Counted from the stretch's first letter, positions 1 through 4,579 are shown. The stretch is DNA of 5,866 nt from Victivallaceae bacterium (GCA_028717165.1 JAQUOK010000235.1:1-5866); one strand, 5' to 3'. The notes: generated from the letters alone by a model not told the origin. Made by a program: numbers and translations.

Positions 1-13
1 CAACATAGAGTCA

Positions 14-34
14 TGCGAAATATCCTATTTCGCA
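14..34. promoter_or_regulatory. Perfect 9-bp inverted repeat upstream of the metallophosphoesterase
   Basis: TGCGAAATA (14-22) and TATTTCGCA (26-34) are perfect complements separated by TCC. The repeat ends 37 bases before the phosphoesterase ATG. It could be an operator dyad, a leader hairpin, or the end of the preceding transcript. No T-tract follows on the plus strand, so it is not a typical intrinsic terminator in that direction. What lies further upstream is outside the window. Confidence 0.5.
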
Positions 35-71
35 CGAGTCTTTACCCAACAAATAACGGAGATATAATATC

Positions 72-1034
72 ATGAAAACTAAAACTTCTTCAGAATCTTC
101 ATTCAAGTTCGTATATGCCGCGGATTTGCAGCCCGGTACGCCCAGATCATTCCGCTATCGGGCGGCCTGGCGGGAAAACTGGCTTACTGCCAGGCAACAG
201 ATCATTGACGCGCAGCCGGAATTCATGGTTATCGGCGGAGACCTGACCAGGGACGGGTTTTACCATGATTTCGAATTTGAGGAAATGAAAATGTCCCTTG
301 ACGCGATGAATATCCCCTGGCATGTCATTCCCGGCAATATGGATGTGGGCAACAAGCGTTCCGATATCCACGGCGCAATTCCGAGCCGAGACGACAGTCT
401 GCTCAATATATCCTCTGAAAGGCTTTCGGCATTCGAAAGGTTTTTCGGCCCGTCGAACTGGACTTTTACTCACGGCAACCTGCGTATAAGCGGATTTTGC
501 GACATGCTTTTAGGTTCCGGACTTCCGGAAGAAAAAAAACTGCGGAAATTCCTTACGGATCTTGCCCTGCTGCCTCCGGTTGAACATCACTTTGTCCTGA
601 CTCATTATGCGCTGTTTATACAAGACCCGGAAGAAGCTGATTATGACATAACGGTAAAGGAACAATATTTCGACTGGTATTTCACTGTAAACAAGGCTGA
701 CAGAAAGTTCCTTTTGGACTGTTTTAAAAAAGCCGGGGTAACCAGAGTTCAGACAGCGCATATTCACTGTCGGCGGGAAGTCGTTTATGACAATATTGTT
801 TTTGACTTCGCGCCGTCAACCACCTTCGGACAGTATGGGGACAAATGGCCGGACGGGGATAACACTCCGGGCTTTTATTTATTTAAGATCAACGGGAAAC
901 AGGTTTTTAAAGACTTTATCCCTACTGCTCCGTTGTCCTCGAATGAGGACGCTTTCGGCCAGGGCGGCCATGTAACCAGAGACCATATAGACTATTCCGA
1001 GTCAAAAGCATATTTAAAAAAGTTGTTTTCCTGA
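72..1034 (+). CDS. Calcineurin-like metallophosphoesterase
   Basis: A 320-residue protein of the dinuclear-metal phosphoesterase superfamily (Metallophos fold), expected to hydrolyse phosphomonoesters or phosphodiesters; the substrate cannot be read from the sequence. Metal-binding blocks appear in the usual order: AADLQPG (D18, Q20) for the DxH block, GGDLTRDG (D57) for GD, PGNMD (N89, D91) for GNHD, LTHYALF (H178), and TAHIHC (H230, H232) for GHxH. Two departures stand out: DxQ replaces DxH, and Met replaces the His of GNHD. DxQ is known in some family branches such as CPPED1-like enzymes. No signal peptide or membrane span is seen, so it should be cytoplasmic. The ATG at 72 follows GGAGAT (58-63) by 8 bases, and the fold begins at about residue 11, so the start is well supported. 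It appears monocistronic: the next genes lie on the other strand or far away. Cyclic nucleotide phosphodiesterase activity is only one possibility. Confidence 0.9.
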   Translation: MKTKTSSESSFKFVYAADLQPGTPRSFRYRAAWRENWLTARQQIIDAQPEFMVIGGDLTRDGFYHDFEFEEMKMSLDAMNIPWHVIPGNMDVGNKRSDIHGAIPSRDDSLLNISSERLSAFERFFGPSNWTFTHGNLRISGFCDMLLGSGLPEEKKLRKFLTDLALLPPVEHHFVLTHYALFIQDPEEADYDITVKEQYFDWYFTVNKADRKFLLDCFKKAGVTRVQTAHIHCRREVVYDNIVFDFAPSTTFGQYGDKWPDGDNTPGFYLFKINGKQVFKDFIPTAPLSSNEDAFGQGGHVTRDHIDYSESKAYLKKLFS

Positions 1035-1155
1035 GTATTATAAAGACACATCTTCCGGACGCGGTTAGAGTTGCAGTTATCTTTTAATATCCCTCATTTA
1101 GTTAGCGCGTATGGGTTTACACCCGTGGCTATTGTATAATCATCCCTTCCGGGAT
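1035..1155. repeat. Intergenic stretch with paired short hairpins, probable dispersed palindromic repeat
   Basis: No strong terminator follows the phosphoesterase gene. The stretch carries two adjacent hairpins. The first (1111-1116 with 1121-1126) pairs ATGGGT with ACCCGT around TTAC, with one G-T wobble. The second (1142-1146 with 1151-1155) pairs ATCCC with GGGAT around TTCC. Read on the minus strand, the order is an 'AATCCCGGAAGGGAT' block and then a 'GGGTGTAAACCC' block. That layout resembles dispersed palindromic (REP-like) repeats I have seen in several bacterial phyla, from memory and unverified. The second hairpin abuts the stop codon of the minus-strand small membrane protein, so it could also help end that transcript. 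Confidence 0.45.
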
Positions 1156-1320
1156 TCAATTCTTCCCTGTTTCTTTGCCTGATTCCCGATATCTTCCGTT
1201 CCACCGTTTTGGGGATTCGCGTTCATTCCGCCAGAGGATAAAATTTACCCGCAGTTCCTCAATCACCCCGCAAACTAACCATAGTCCGAATAAAAAAATC
1301 ACAAAAATTAAAGTTTTCAT
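1156..1320 (-). CDS. Small single-span membrane protein, function unknown
   Basis: This is a 54-residue frame on the minus strand, ATG at 1320 and TGA at 1158-1156. It begins MKTLIFVIFLFGLWLVCGVI, a Lys followed by about 17 hydrophobic residues. Next comes a charged tail rich in Arg, Lys, Glu and Trp, ending GKETGKN. This is the layout of a single-pass small membrane protein with its N-terminus probably embedded. GAAGGA lies 3 bases before the ATG, rather close, and an in-frame stop sits four codons upstream, so ATG is the only plausible start. It lies 128 bases downstream of the minus-strand RHH gene in the same direction, so they could be co-transcribed. I do not recognise the family. The size and layout would fit a small hydrophobic toxin or a membrane regulator, but that is speculation. 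The frame could be fortuitous, although a chance hydrophobic start with a correctly placed SD is not common. Confidence 0.45.
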   Translation of the reverse strand: MKTLIFVIFLFGLWLVCGVIEELRVNFILWRNERESPKRWNGRYRESGKETGKN

Positions 1321-1448
1321 ATTTCCTTCTCACGGCCTATATCCCACAGCTCACGGTTAATAAATCCAGCGACGGACAGGCGAGAGTTATTTATGAAGAT
1401 GAGAAAATTGCAGAACCCGCCCGCCGCAGGAAAATTTGTTTTTTTGTA
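1321..1448. other. Intergenic spacer between two minus-strand small genes
   Basis: This 128-base spacer separates the stop of the RHH-like gene from the start of the small membrane protein. I see no open frame of note, no strong hairpin and no convincing terminator in it. The short A/T runs near 1431-1447 directly follow the RHH stop on the minus strand but lack a stem, so read-through into the membrane-protein gene remains possible. Confidence 0.3.
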
Positions 1449-1646
1449 TTAGCCATTGTCAGCGCAATTGTCATTGGTTGTCTTTTTCTGCAAAAAAAAT
1501 GCAACTGCCTGTCTTAGTCCGGTAGACATACAAAATTTTTTTTTCTCATTAACGTATTCGACCAATCCATTATAAATTTCTGCCGGTAATATAGCGGTTA
1601 CGTAAGTTGATTCGGTTACTTTGGGTATTTCCTCTTCTTTTTCCAT
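1449..1646 (-). CDS. Small ribbon-helix-helix-like DNA-binding protein
   Basis: A 65-residue minus-strand protein. After a charged N-terminus (MEKEEEIPK), the segment TYVTAILPAEIYNGLVEYV fits the strand and first helix of an Arc/MetJ-type ribbon-helix-helix. A basic turn (EKKK) follows, then the second helix STGLRQAVAFFLQKK. The family binds DNA as a dimer through the paired strands and often autoregulates or acts as an antitoxin. The frame continues upstream to 1757, but the ATG at 1646 is preferred: AAAGGTGA lies about 4 bases before it, and the upstream extension is not protein-like and falls inside a repeat element. Promoter-like TTGCAC-N16-GATAAT lies just before the ATG; its start point would fall at or after the ATG, so it is either a leaderless promoter or coincidence. 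No clear type II toxin gene is adjacent; the nearest partner candidate is the 54-residue membrane protein downstream. The fold is inferred from sequence pattern only. Confidence 0.6.
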   Translation of the reverse strand: MEKEEEIPKVTESTYVTAILPAEIYNGLVEYVNEKKKFCMSTGLRQAVAFFLQKKTTNDNCADNG

Positions 1647-1655
1647 ATTATCACC

Positions 1656-1861
1656 TTTATAACGCCGTGTGCAAGTTTTTTTATTGTGCCTGCCGGAATA
1701 CGGCTTGTTTTCGAATGCCGCCGCATTACACATTTCCTGGAGGGCGAGTGTCCTCACGAGCCGAAATACGTTAACCGTTTGCGGCTCGACAGAGTCTCGC
1801 CATTGAGTTTCCTCTCTGAGGCGAAAATGTCAAAAAAAAACTTGCGCGCGGCGTCTTTATA
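1656..1861. repeat. Palindromic element with 21-bp imperfect inverted ends, MITE-like
   Basis: The outer ends are inverted copies of each other. Positions 1662-1682 and the reverse complement of 1834-1854 share 19 of 21 bases (core ACGCCG-GCAAG followed by seven T), and both are flanked outside by a TATAA-like stretch. They enclose about 150 bases holding smaller hairpins (GCCG/CGGC at 1692-1704; AATGC/GCATT at 1714-1727) and the long hairpin listed separately. The element covers the region just upstream of the RHH gene, and its left end overlaps that gene's ribosome binding region. It may be a small non-autonomous mobile element or a symmetric regulatory region driving both strands. No target duplication is evident. 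Confidence 0.45.
1743..1801. repeat. Long interrupted hairpin inside the 1656-1861 element
   Basis: The outer arms GGCGAG (1743-1748) and CTCGCC (1796-1801) pair perfectly, as do the inner arms CGAGCCG (1757-1763) and CGGCTCG (1782-1788). The bases between the two paired blocks on each side are mostly unpaired. AAA (1764-1766) can pair with TTT (1778-1780) around the palindrome GTTAAC (1770-1775). The plus-strand translation contains FLEGECPHEPKYVNRLRL. I recall similar short conceptual peptides annotated many times in environmental genomes, which suggests a dispersed repeat rather than a gene. That recollection is unverified. Confidence 0.5.
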
Positions 1862-1934
1862 CTTATTCCGTGAAATCACCATAATAATATAAGACAACTA
1901 AAAACAATCACAAAGGAAGAAATAAAGATTTTGT

Positions 1935-1962
1935 TTGATTTTTTTATTTTCGGCGTTAATAT
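1935..1962 (+). promoter_or_regulatory. Candidate promoter of the XRE regulator
   Basis: TTGATT (1935-1940) and TAATAT (1957-1962) are separated by 16 bases and resemble -35 and -10 boxes. The overlapping TATACA (1960-1965) is an alternative -10 with a 19-base spacer. Transcription would begin near 1970 and leave a leader of about 70 bases before the ATG at 2039, enough to contain the hairpins described next. Confidence 0.4.
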
Positions 1963-1990
1963 ACAATTAAGGAAGTAAGAAACAGGCAAC

Positions 1991-2015
1991 CTCTAAAAAT
2001 TGTATCTTATTAGAG
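1991..2015. promoter_or_regulatory. Inverted repeat in the leader of the XRE gene
   Basis: CTCTAA (1991-1996) and TTAGAG (2010-2015) are exact complements separated by 13 AT-rich bases, with two further symmetric matches inside. The size of about 25 bases suits an operator for a dimeric helix-turn-helix protein, or a leader stem. It lies between the candidate promoter and the start codon. Confidence 0.35.
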
Positions 2016-2017
2016 AC

Positions 2018-2038
2018 GCCTTATTAAAGGCAATAAGG
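2018..2038. promoter_or_regulatory. Overlapping hairpins at the ribosome binding site of the XRE gene
   Basis: CCTTATT (2019-2025) and AATAAGG (2032-2038) form a perfect 7-bp dyad whose second arm ends directly before the ATG. An overlapping alternative pairs GCCTT (2018-2022) with AAGGC (2027-2031). The Shine-Dalgarno AAAGG (2026-2030) is exposed in the loop of the first fold and buried in the stem of the second. The dyad may be an autoregulatory operator, a translational switch, or both. Confidence 0.4.
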
Positions 2039-2392
2039 ATGGAATTTTACAATAAAAATTTTAAACGCTTCAGGGAATCAAAAGAATTGACCCACAAGGG
2101 AATTGCTGATATGCTGAAAATTTCCAAGCAGGCAATTCAAGCTTGGGAAGCAGGTAAAAATAAGCCTACGCCATCTAACGTAAAAAAAGCAGCAAGGATT
2201 TTGGGTTGTTCTGTCATAGATATATCAGATCTGGCTCCGGAAAAGCCGCTCAGAGGTAACAAACACGACAAACTCACAGAGTACTTGATAGAGGAAATGT
2301 TGAATCTTTCCTCAGAGCAAAAAGGAAAGTTGGTAACGTTTATCGAGTGTCTCAAAAATGAAAATGAGAGCCCTGACACAAATTTTGTTTAA
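2039..2392 (+). CDS. XRE-family helix-turn-helix regulator
   Basis: A 117-residue DNA-binding regulator of the Cro/CI (XRE) type. After MEFYNKNFKRFRESKE, the helix-turn-helix spans about residues 17-39: LTHKGIADMLKISKQAIQAW followed by EAGKNKPTPS, the classical turn and 'WE-G---P' signature. A third helix with 'ARILGCSV' follows. The C-terminal half (about 75-117) is charged and helical (DKLTEYLIEEMLNLSSEQKGK) and probably mediates dimerisation; no peptidase or ligand domain is visible. The frame can be extended upstream to a TTG at 2000, but the ATG at 2039 has AAAGG 8 bases before it and begins right at the domain. The gene is clearly richer in A and T than the dehydrogenase gene downstream and ends 28 bases before a tRNA fragment, which fits acquisition with a mobile element. 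The target is unknown; autoregulation through the adjacent dyads is plausible. Confidence 0.85.
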   Translation: MEFYNKNFKRFRESKELTHKGIADMLKISKQAIQAWEAGKNKPTPSNVKKAARILGCSVIDISDLAPEKPLRGNKHDKLTEYLIEEMLNLSSEQKGKLVTFIECLKNENESPDTNFV

Positions 2393-2420
2393 GCAACCAT
2401 GATATATCTCAATAGTAAAA

Positions 2421-2448
2421 TTTGGTTCGAATCCAATCGCCGGAGCCA
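2421..2448 (+). pseudogene. Detached 3' end of a tRNA gene, probable attachment-site scar
   Basis: The sequence follows standard tRNA 3' numbering exactly: TTTGG (2421-2425), seven-base loop TTCGAAT (2426-2432), CCAAT (2433-2437, four pairs and one outer mismatch), acceptor half CGCCGGA (2438-2444), discriminator G (2445) and encoded CCA (2446-2448). The expected 5' acceptor TCCGGCG is absent from the preceding ~100 bases, which encode the end of the XRE protein. This is therefore not a whole tRNA. The implied U1-A72 pair with G73 suggests tRNA-Asn or tRNA-Gln, by inference. Duplicated tRNA 3' ends are typical of att sites left by tyrosine-recombinase elements. No integrase is in the window. 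Confidence 0.7.
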
Positions 2449-2603
2449 TTCTTATTACGGAAGACCTTGATAAATTCAGATTATACTGAATGGCAAGATT
2501 TTTTAAGAAAAAAATGAAAACAACGGTCTTTATTCTGTATTATCCGGTTTATTCGATCAGGTTTATTCCCGTACCTGCTTCCTGACTTTCAAGCCTTTTC
2601 ATG
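2449..2603. other. Intergenic stretch without a credible gene
   Basis: AT-rich sequence downstream of the tRNA fragment. The only clear structure is a perfect 6-bp inverted repeat, ATTCAG (2474-2479) and CTGAAT (2486-2491), around ATTATA. A 31-codon frame starting at 2490 has no ribosome binding site and was not accepted. Confidence 0.5.
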
Positions 2604-2640
2604 ATCATTTATCTGCTTGAGCAGCAATCAGATAAATGAT
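2604..2640. repeat. Perfect 12-bp inverted repeat with 13-base loop
   Basis: ATCATTTATCTG (2604-2615) is exactly complementary to CAGATAAATGAT (2629-2640). An internal alternative, CTGC (2613-2616) with GCAG (2621-2624) around TTGA, competes with the base of the loop. No T-tract follows immediately, so this is not a textbook terminator. It may be a protein binding site or part of the repeat that follows directly at 2641. Confidence 0.5.
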
Positions 2641-2720
2641 ACAAAAGTTTTTAAAAGGGAATTGGGGGTTTGGGGGAAAAGGGGAAACTTTTTCCAAAAA
2701 GTTTCCCCTTTTCCCCCAAA
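2641..2720. repeat. G-tract run merging into a perfect 25-bp-arm hairpin
   Basis: Positions 2669-2693 and 2696-2720 are perfect 25-base inverted arms around CC, made of blocks of G, A, C and T. The inner part (GGGGAAAC ... GTTTCCCC followed by TTTT) reads as a terminator-like stem on both strands, so it may insulate the tRNA-scar region from the dehydrogenase gene. Four G-runs, at 2657-2659, 2664-2668, 2672-2676 and 2681-2684 with loops of 4, 3 and 4, satisfy the usual G-quadruplex pattern and compete with the hairpin. I recall similar G-tract/AAACTTTTT palindromes as dispersed repeats in other bacteria; this is from memory and unverified. Confidence 0.6.
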
Positions 2721-2834
2721 TAAACCGATTACCCGATAATAACGCGGTTTCGGGATTGAATCCCGGCTGATTTGCGTTAATGTATAGCGGGTTCGAAGTT
2801 TGCGGGGTGCGGGAATTTTTTCTCGCATCCGGTT
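2721..2834. other. Leader region of the dehydrogenase with two hairpins
   Basis: CGGGATT/AATCCCG (2751-2765) is a near-continuous palindrome. An 11-bp stem with one or two wobbles pairs 2805-2815 with 2820-2830 around TTTT. It ends just before the -10 box, so it may be an operator or the tail of another transcript. No reading frame here is credible. Confidence 0.35.
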
Positions 2835-2840
2835 TATAAT
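2835..2840 (+). promoter_or_regulatory. Consensus -10 box for the dehydrogenase gene
   Basis: TATAAT at 2835-2840 matches the sigma-70 -10 consensus exactly and would start transcription near 2847, about 25 bases before the ATG. No good -35 box lies at the usual distance, because that position is occupied by the hairpin at 2805-2830. This suggests dependence on an activator or an unconventional upstream element. Confidence 0.4.
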
Positions 2841-2871
2841 TTGTGAGAACCCTGTAAGTGAAGGAACAGAA

Positions 2872-4272
2872 ATGGAAAAATTTGATTTGTGTGTTATCGG
2901 CGCCGGGCCCGGCGGATATGTCGCGGCAATTCATGCCGGCCAGAAAGGCCTGAACGTGGCCCTGGTTGAAAAAGAACACTTTGGCGGAACCTGCCTGAAT
3001 ATCGGCTGTATTCCGACCAAAACCCTGATTGCCGGGGTTGAAGTGCTTCATAAGGCGCGGCACGCATCTGATTTCGGTATTGACATCAGCGGCAAAATTA
3101 CTCCCGACTGGGGAAAAATGCAGGCCCGCAAAGATGACGTTATTGTTAAATTGCGCAAAGGAATAGGCAGCCTGCTTAAAGCTGCCGGAGTAAAAACCTT
3201 TAACGGTACGGCTTCCTTCCTCGACCGCAAAACCGTGGTTATTAACGGCGGCGCCGACAACGGCGCTGAAATTGAGGCGGACAACTTCATTATCGCCAGC
3301 GGTTCCGAATCGCTGGTTCCGGGTTTTATCCCGGAATCCAAACGGGTATTGACTTCCACCGAACTTCTTTCCAGCGGTGAAATCCCGGCAAGTTTGCTGG
3401 TTCTCGGCGGCGGGGTGATCGGCTGTGAATTCGCTTGTCTGTTCGCCGAACTCGGCACGAAAGTTACCGTGGTTGAAATGCTGCCGGGTATTCTGCCGAT
3501 AATTGACAAGGAAATCGGCCGGGTGCTGACCGTTAAGATGAAACAGGCAGGTATCGAAATCCTGACCGGAGCGGCAATGTCCGATATTGAAGCGGGCGCC
3601 AAAGGCGTCAGCGGTAAGGTTGGCGGTGAAACCCTGGAAGCCGATTACCTGCTGGTTTCCATCGGGCGCAAAGCGGTTTCAGGCAACCTGAATCTCGCGG
3701 CGGCCGGCGTCAAAACTGACGAGCGGGGCTGGATTCCGGTTAACGAATATTGCAAGACCAATGTCCCGAACATTTACGCCGTCGGGGATATCGGCGGCAG
3801 AATCTGGCTGGCTCATCTCGCCAGCGCGATGGGATTCTGCGCGGTGGATAATATTTGCGGCAAACGTAACGAATTCAGTTACGATCTGGTGCCCGGCTGT
3901 ATTTTCACCAGTCCGGAAATAGGAACCGTTGGTTTGACGGAAGAACAGTGCAAAGAACAGGGCATTGATTATGCGGTCGGCAAATTTCCTTTCGCCGCAC
4001 TTGGTAAAGCGATGGCTATTGAAGAAACCGACGGTATGGTTAAAATCATTGCCGGCCGGAATACCGATCAGGTATTGGGGGTTCATATTATCGGCCCGCA
4101 TGCTACCGACCTGATAGCGGAAGCGGTTCCGGCGATGCGGCTGGAAATTACTGCCCGTGAACTTGGTAAAGCCATTCACGCCCACCCGACTCTCGGCGAG
4201 GCGATGATGGAAGCCGCGCACGCTGTGCATGATGAATGCGCGCATATACCTGTCCGCAAAAAGAGAAACTGA
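2872..4272 (+). CDS. lpdA: Dihydrolipoyl dehydrogenase (E3)
   Basis: A 466-residue FAD-dependent pyridine nucleotide-disulfide oxidoreductase that reoxidises dihydrolipoyl groups of 2-oxoacid dehydrogenase or glycine-cleavage complexes and reduces NAD+. Visible parts in order: FAD-binding GAGPGG (10-15); redox-active disulfide GTCLNIGCIPTK (C41, C46); IIASGSES (140-147); NAD-binding GGGVIG (179-184) followed by E202 at the end of the second strand, typical of NAD over NADP preference; FAD-contacting YAVGDIGG (D306); and the C-terminal dimer-interface catalytic pair in HAHPTLGE (H438, E443). CX4C plus HPT-x-x-E favours E3 over mercuric or glutathione reductase. Length is normal and there is no N-terminal lipoyl domain. 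An in-frame TTG extends the frame back to 2800, but the ATG at 2872 has AAGGA 6 bases upstream and starts at the Rossmann strand. No E1, E2 or glycine-cleavage gene adjoins it, so its complex partners are encoded elsewhere. Confidence 0.96.
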   Translation: MEKFDLCVIGAGPGGYVAAIHAGQKGLNVALVEKEHFGGTCLNIGCIPTKTLIAGVEVLHKARHASDFGIDISGKITPDWGKMQARKDDVIVKLRKGIGSLLKAAGVKTFNGTASFLDRKTVVINGGADNGAEIEADNFIIASGSESLVPGFIPESKRVLTSTELLSSGEIPASLLVLGGGVIGCEFACLFAELGTKVTVVEMLPGILPIIDKEIGRVLTVKMKQAGIEILTGAAMSDIEAGAKGVSGKVGGETLEADYLLVSIGRKAVSGNLNLAAAGVKTDERGWIPVNEYCKTNVPNIYAVGDIGGRIWLAHLASAMGFCAVDNICGKRNEFSYDLVPGCIFTSPEIGTVGLTEEQCKEQGIDYAVGKFPFAALGKAMAIEETDGMVKIIAGRNTDQVLGVHIIGPHATDLIAEAVPAMRLEITARELGKAIHAHPTLGEAMMEAAHAVHDECAHIPVRKKRN

Positions 4273-4288
4273 TTATTTTCATGAACAG

Positions 4289-4333
4289 CCCTGAAATTTT
4301 TTCGAGGAAAAATTTCAGGGGGGCAGACTTTTT
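4289..4333 (+). terminator. Terminator-like hairpin after lpdA
   Basis: CCCTGAAATTTTT (4289-4301) pairs perfectly with AAAAATTTCAGGG (4308-4320) around a six-base loop, 16 bases after the lpdA stop. A T5 tract comes at 4329-4333, slightly further from the stem than ideal because GGGCAGAC intervenes. It most likely ends the lpdA transcript and separates it from the response regulator. Confidence 0.65.
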
Positions 4334-4353
4334 GATCATTTTTCAATTGACTC

Positions 4354-4382
4354 TTGATACTTTTGCCGGTACGGTGTATTTT
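4354..4382 (+). promoter_or_regulatory. Candidate promoter upstream of the inverted-repeat element
   Basis: TTGATA (4354-4359) and TATTTT (4377-4382) are spaced by 17 bases. This may be the original promoter of the response regulator. If so, the element at 4392-4645 has been inserted into its leader, lengthening it to about 280 bases. Confidence 0.35.
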
Positions 4383-4421
4383 TCCATAAAATAGTCGTTA
4401 CTGAAAAAGTCGATTTTGTTT

Positions 4422-4427
4422 TATAAT
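4422..4427 (+). promoter_or_regulatory. Consensus -10 box inside the inverted-repeat element
   Basis: TATAAT at 4422-4427 matches the -10 consensus. TTACTG (4398-4403), part of the left terminal repeat, is a weak -35 candidate 18 bases upstream. Transcription would start near 4434, just before the strong hairpin at 4444-4463, giving an RNA that reads through the small frame towards the response regulator. Confidence 0.4.
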
Positions 4428-4443
4428 CGAGGCAGTAAAGCCG

Positions 4444-4463
4444 ACGCGTACAGTTGTACGCGT
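4444..4463 (+). ncRNA. Stable hairpin at the 5' end of the predicted transcript
   Basis: ACGCGTAC (4444-4451) pairs perfectly with GTACGCGT (4456-4463) around AGTT. GCAG (4432-4435) and CTGC (4466-4469) can close an outer stem. A weak stem GCTTT/AAAGC (4504-4508 with 4528-4532) followed by T6 (4536-4541) could end a small RNA of about 108 bases. It could equally be a stabilising leader structure of the response regulator mRNA. I match it to no known riboswitch. Confidence 0.3.
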
Positions 4464-4483
4464 ACCTGCAACTAACGAAGAGT

Positions 4484-4579
4484 ATGGACAAAAGAGACTG
4501 TAAGCTTTTAGCGGGAAAAATATTTTTAAAGCAACTTTTTTATGAGCAATATAAGAACAAGCTGAAAAGCTTGCAATAA
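4484..4579 (+). CDS. Possible 31-residue basic peptide inside the element
   Basis: The ATG at 4484 opens a 31-codon frame ending in TAA at 4577-4579. The product begins MDKRDCKLLAGKIFLKQLF and ends KNKLKSLQ: Lys-rich, with a hydrophobic centre. GAAGAG lies directly upstream as a weak ribosome binding site, about 2 bases from the ATG. A hairpin with a GAAA tetraloop (CAAGCT/AGCTTG, 4558-4573) lies near its end. It could be a leader peptide or a chance frame; the short length makes this uncertain. Confidence 0.22.
   Translation: MDKRDCKLLAGKIFLKQLFYEQYKNKLKSLQ

Noticed and set aside
1175..1360. Plus-strand 61-codon open frame
   Set aside because: TTG start without a ribosome binding site and a Ser/Arg/Pro-rich, non-protein-like product. 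The opposite strand offers a better small gene.
1686..1892. Plus-strand 68-codon open frame
   Set aside because: It starts with GTG without a ribosome binding site and lies almost wholly inside the palindromic element; the translation looks like a repeat artefact.
1931..1978. Short TTG frame after AAAGGAAG upstream of the XRE gene
   Set aside because: Only 15 codons, a distant ribosome binding site and overlap with the promoter candidate.
2000..2038. Upstream TTG extension of the XRE protein
   Set aside because: No ribosome binding site at a usable distance. The ATG at 2039 has one and coincides with the domain start.
2490..2585. 31-codon plus-strand frame beginning MARFFKKK
   Set aside because: No ribosome binding site, no context and no recognisable pattern.
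2786..2803. Second GGTTCGA motif resembling a tRNA T-loop
   Set aside because: The flanking bases do not pair into a T-stem and no acceptor or CCA follows.
2800..2871. Upstream TTG extension of the dihydrolipoyl dehydrogenase
   Set aside because: The extension would cross the hairpin and the -10 box and is not part of the family; the ATG at 2872 has a proper AAGGA.
2605..3063. Minus-strand open frames of 152 and 66 codons
   Set aside because: They run through the G-tract hairpin and the antisense of lpdA; low-complexity translation and no start signal.
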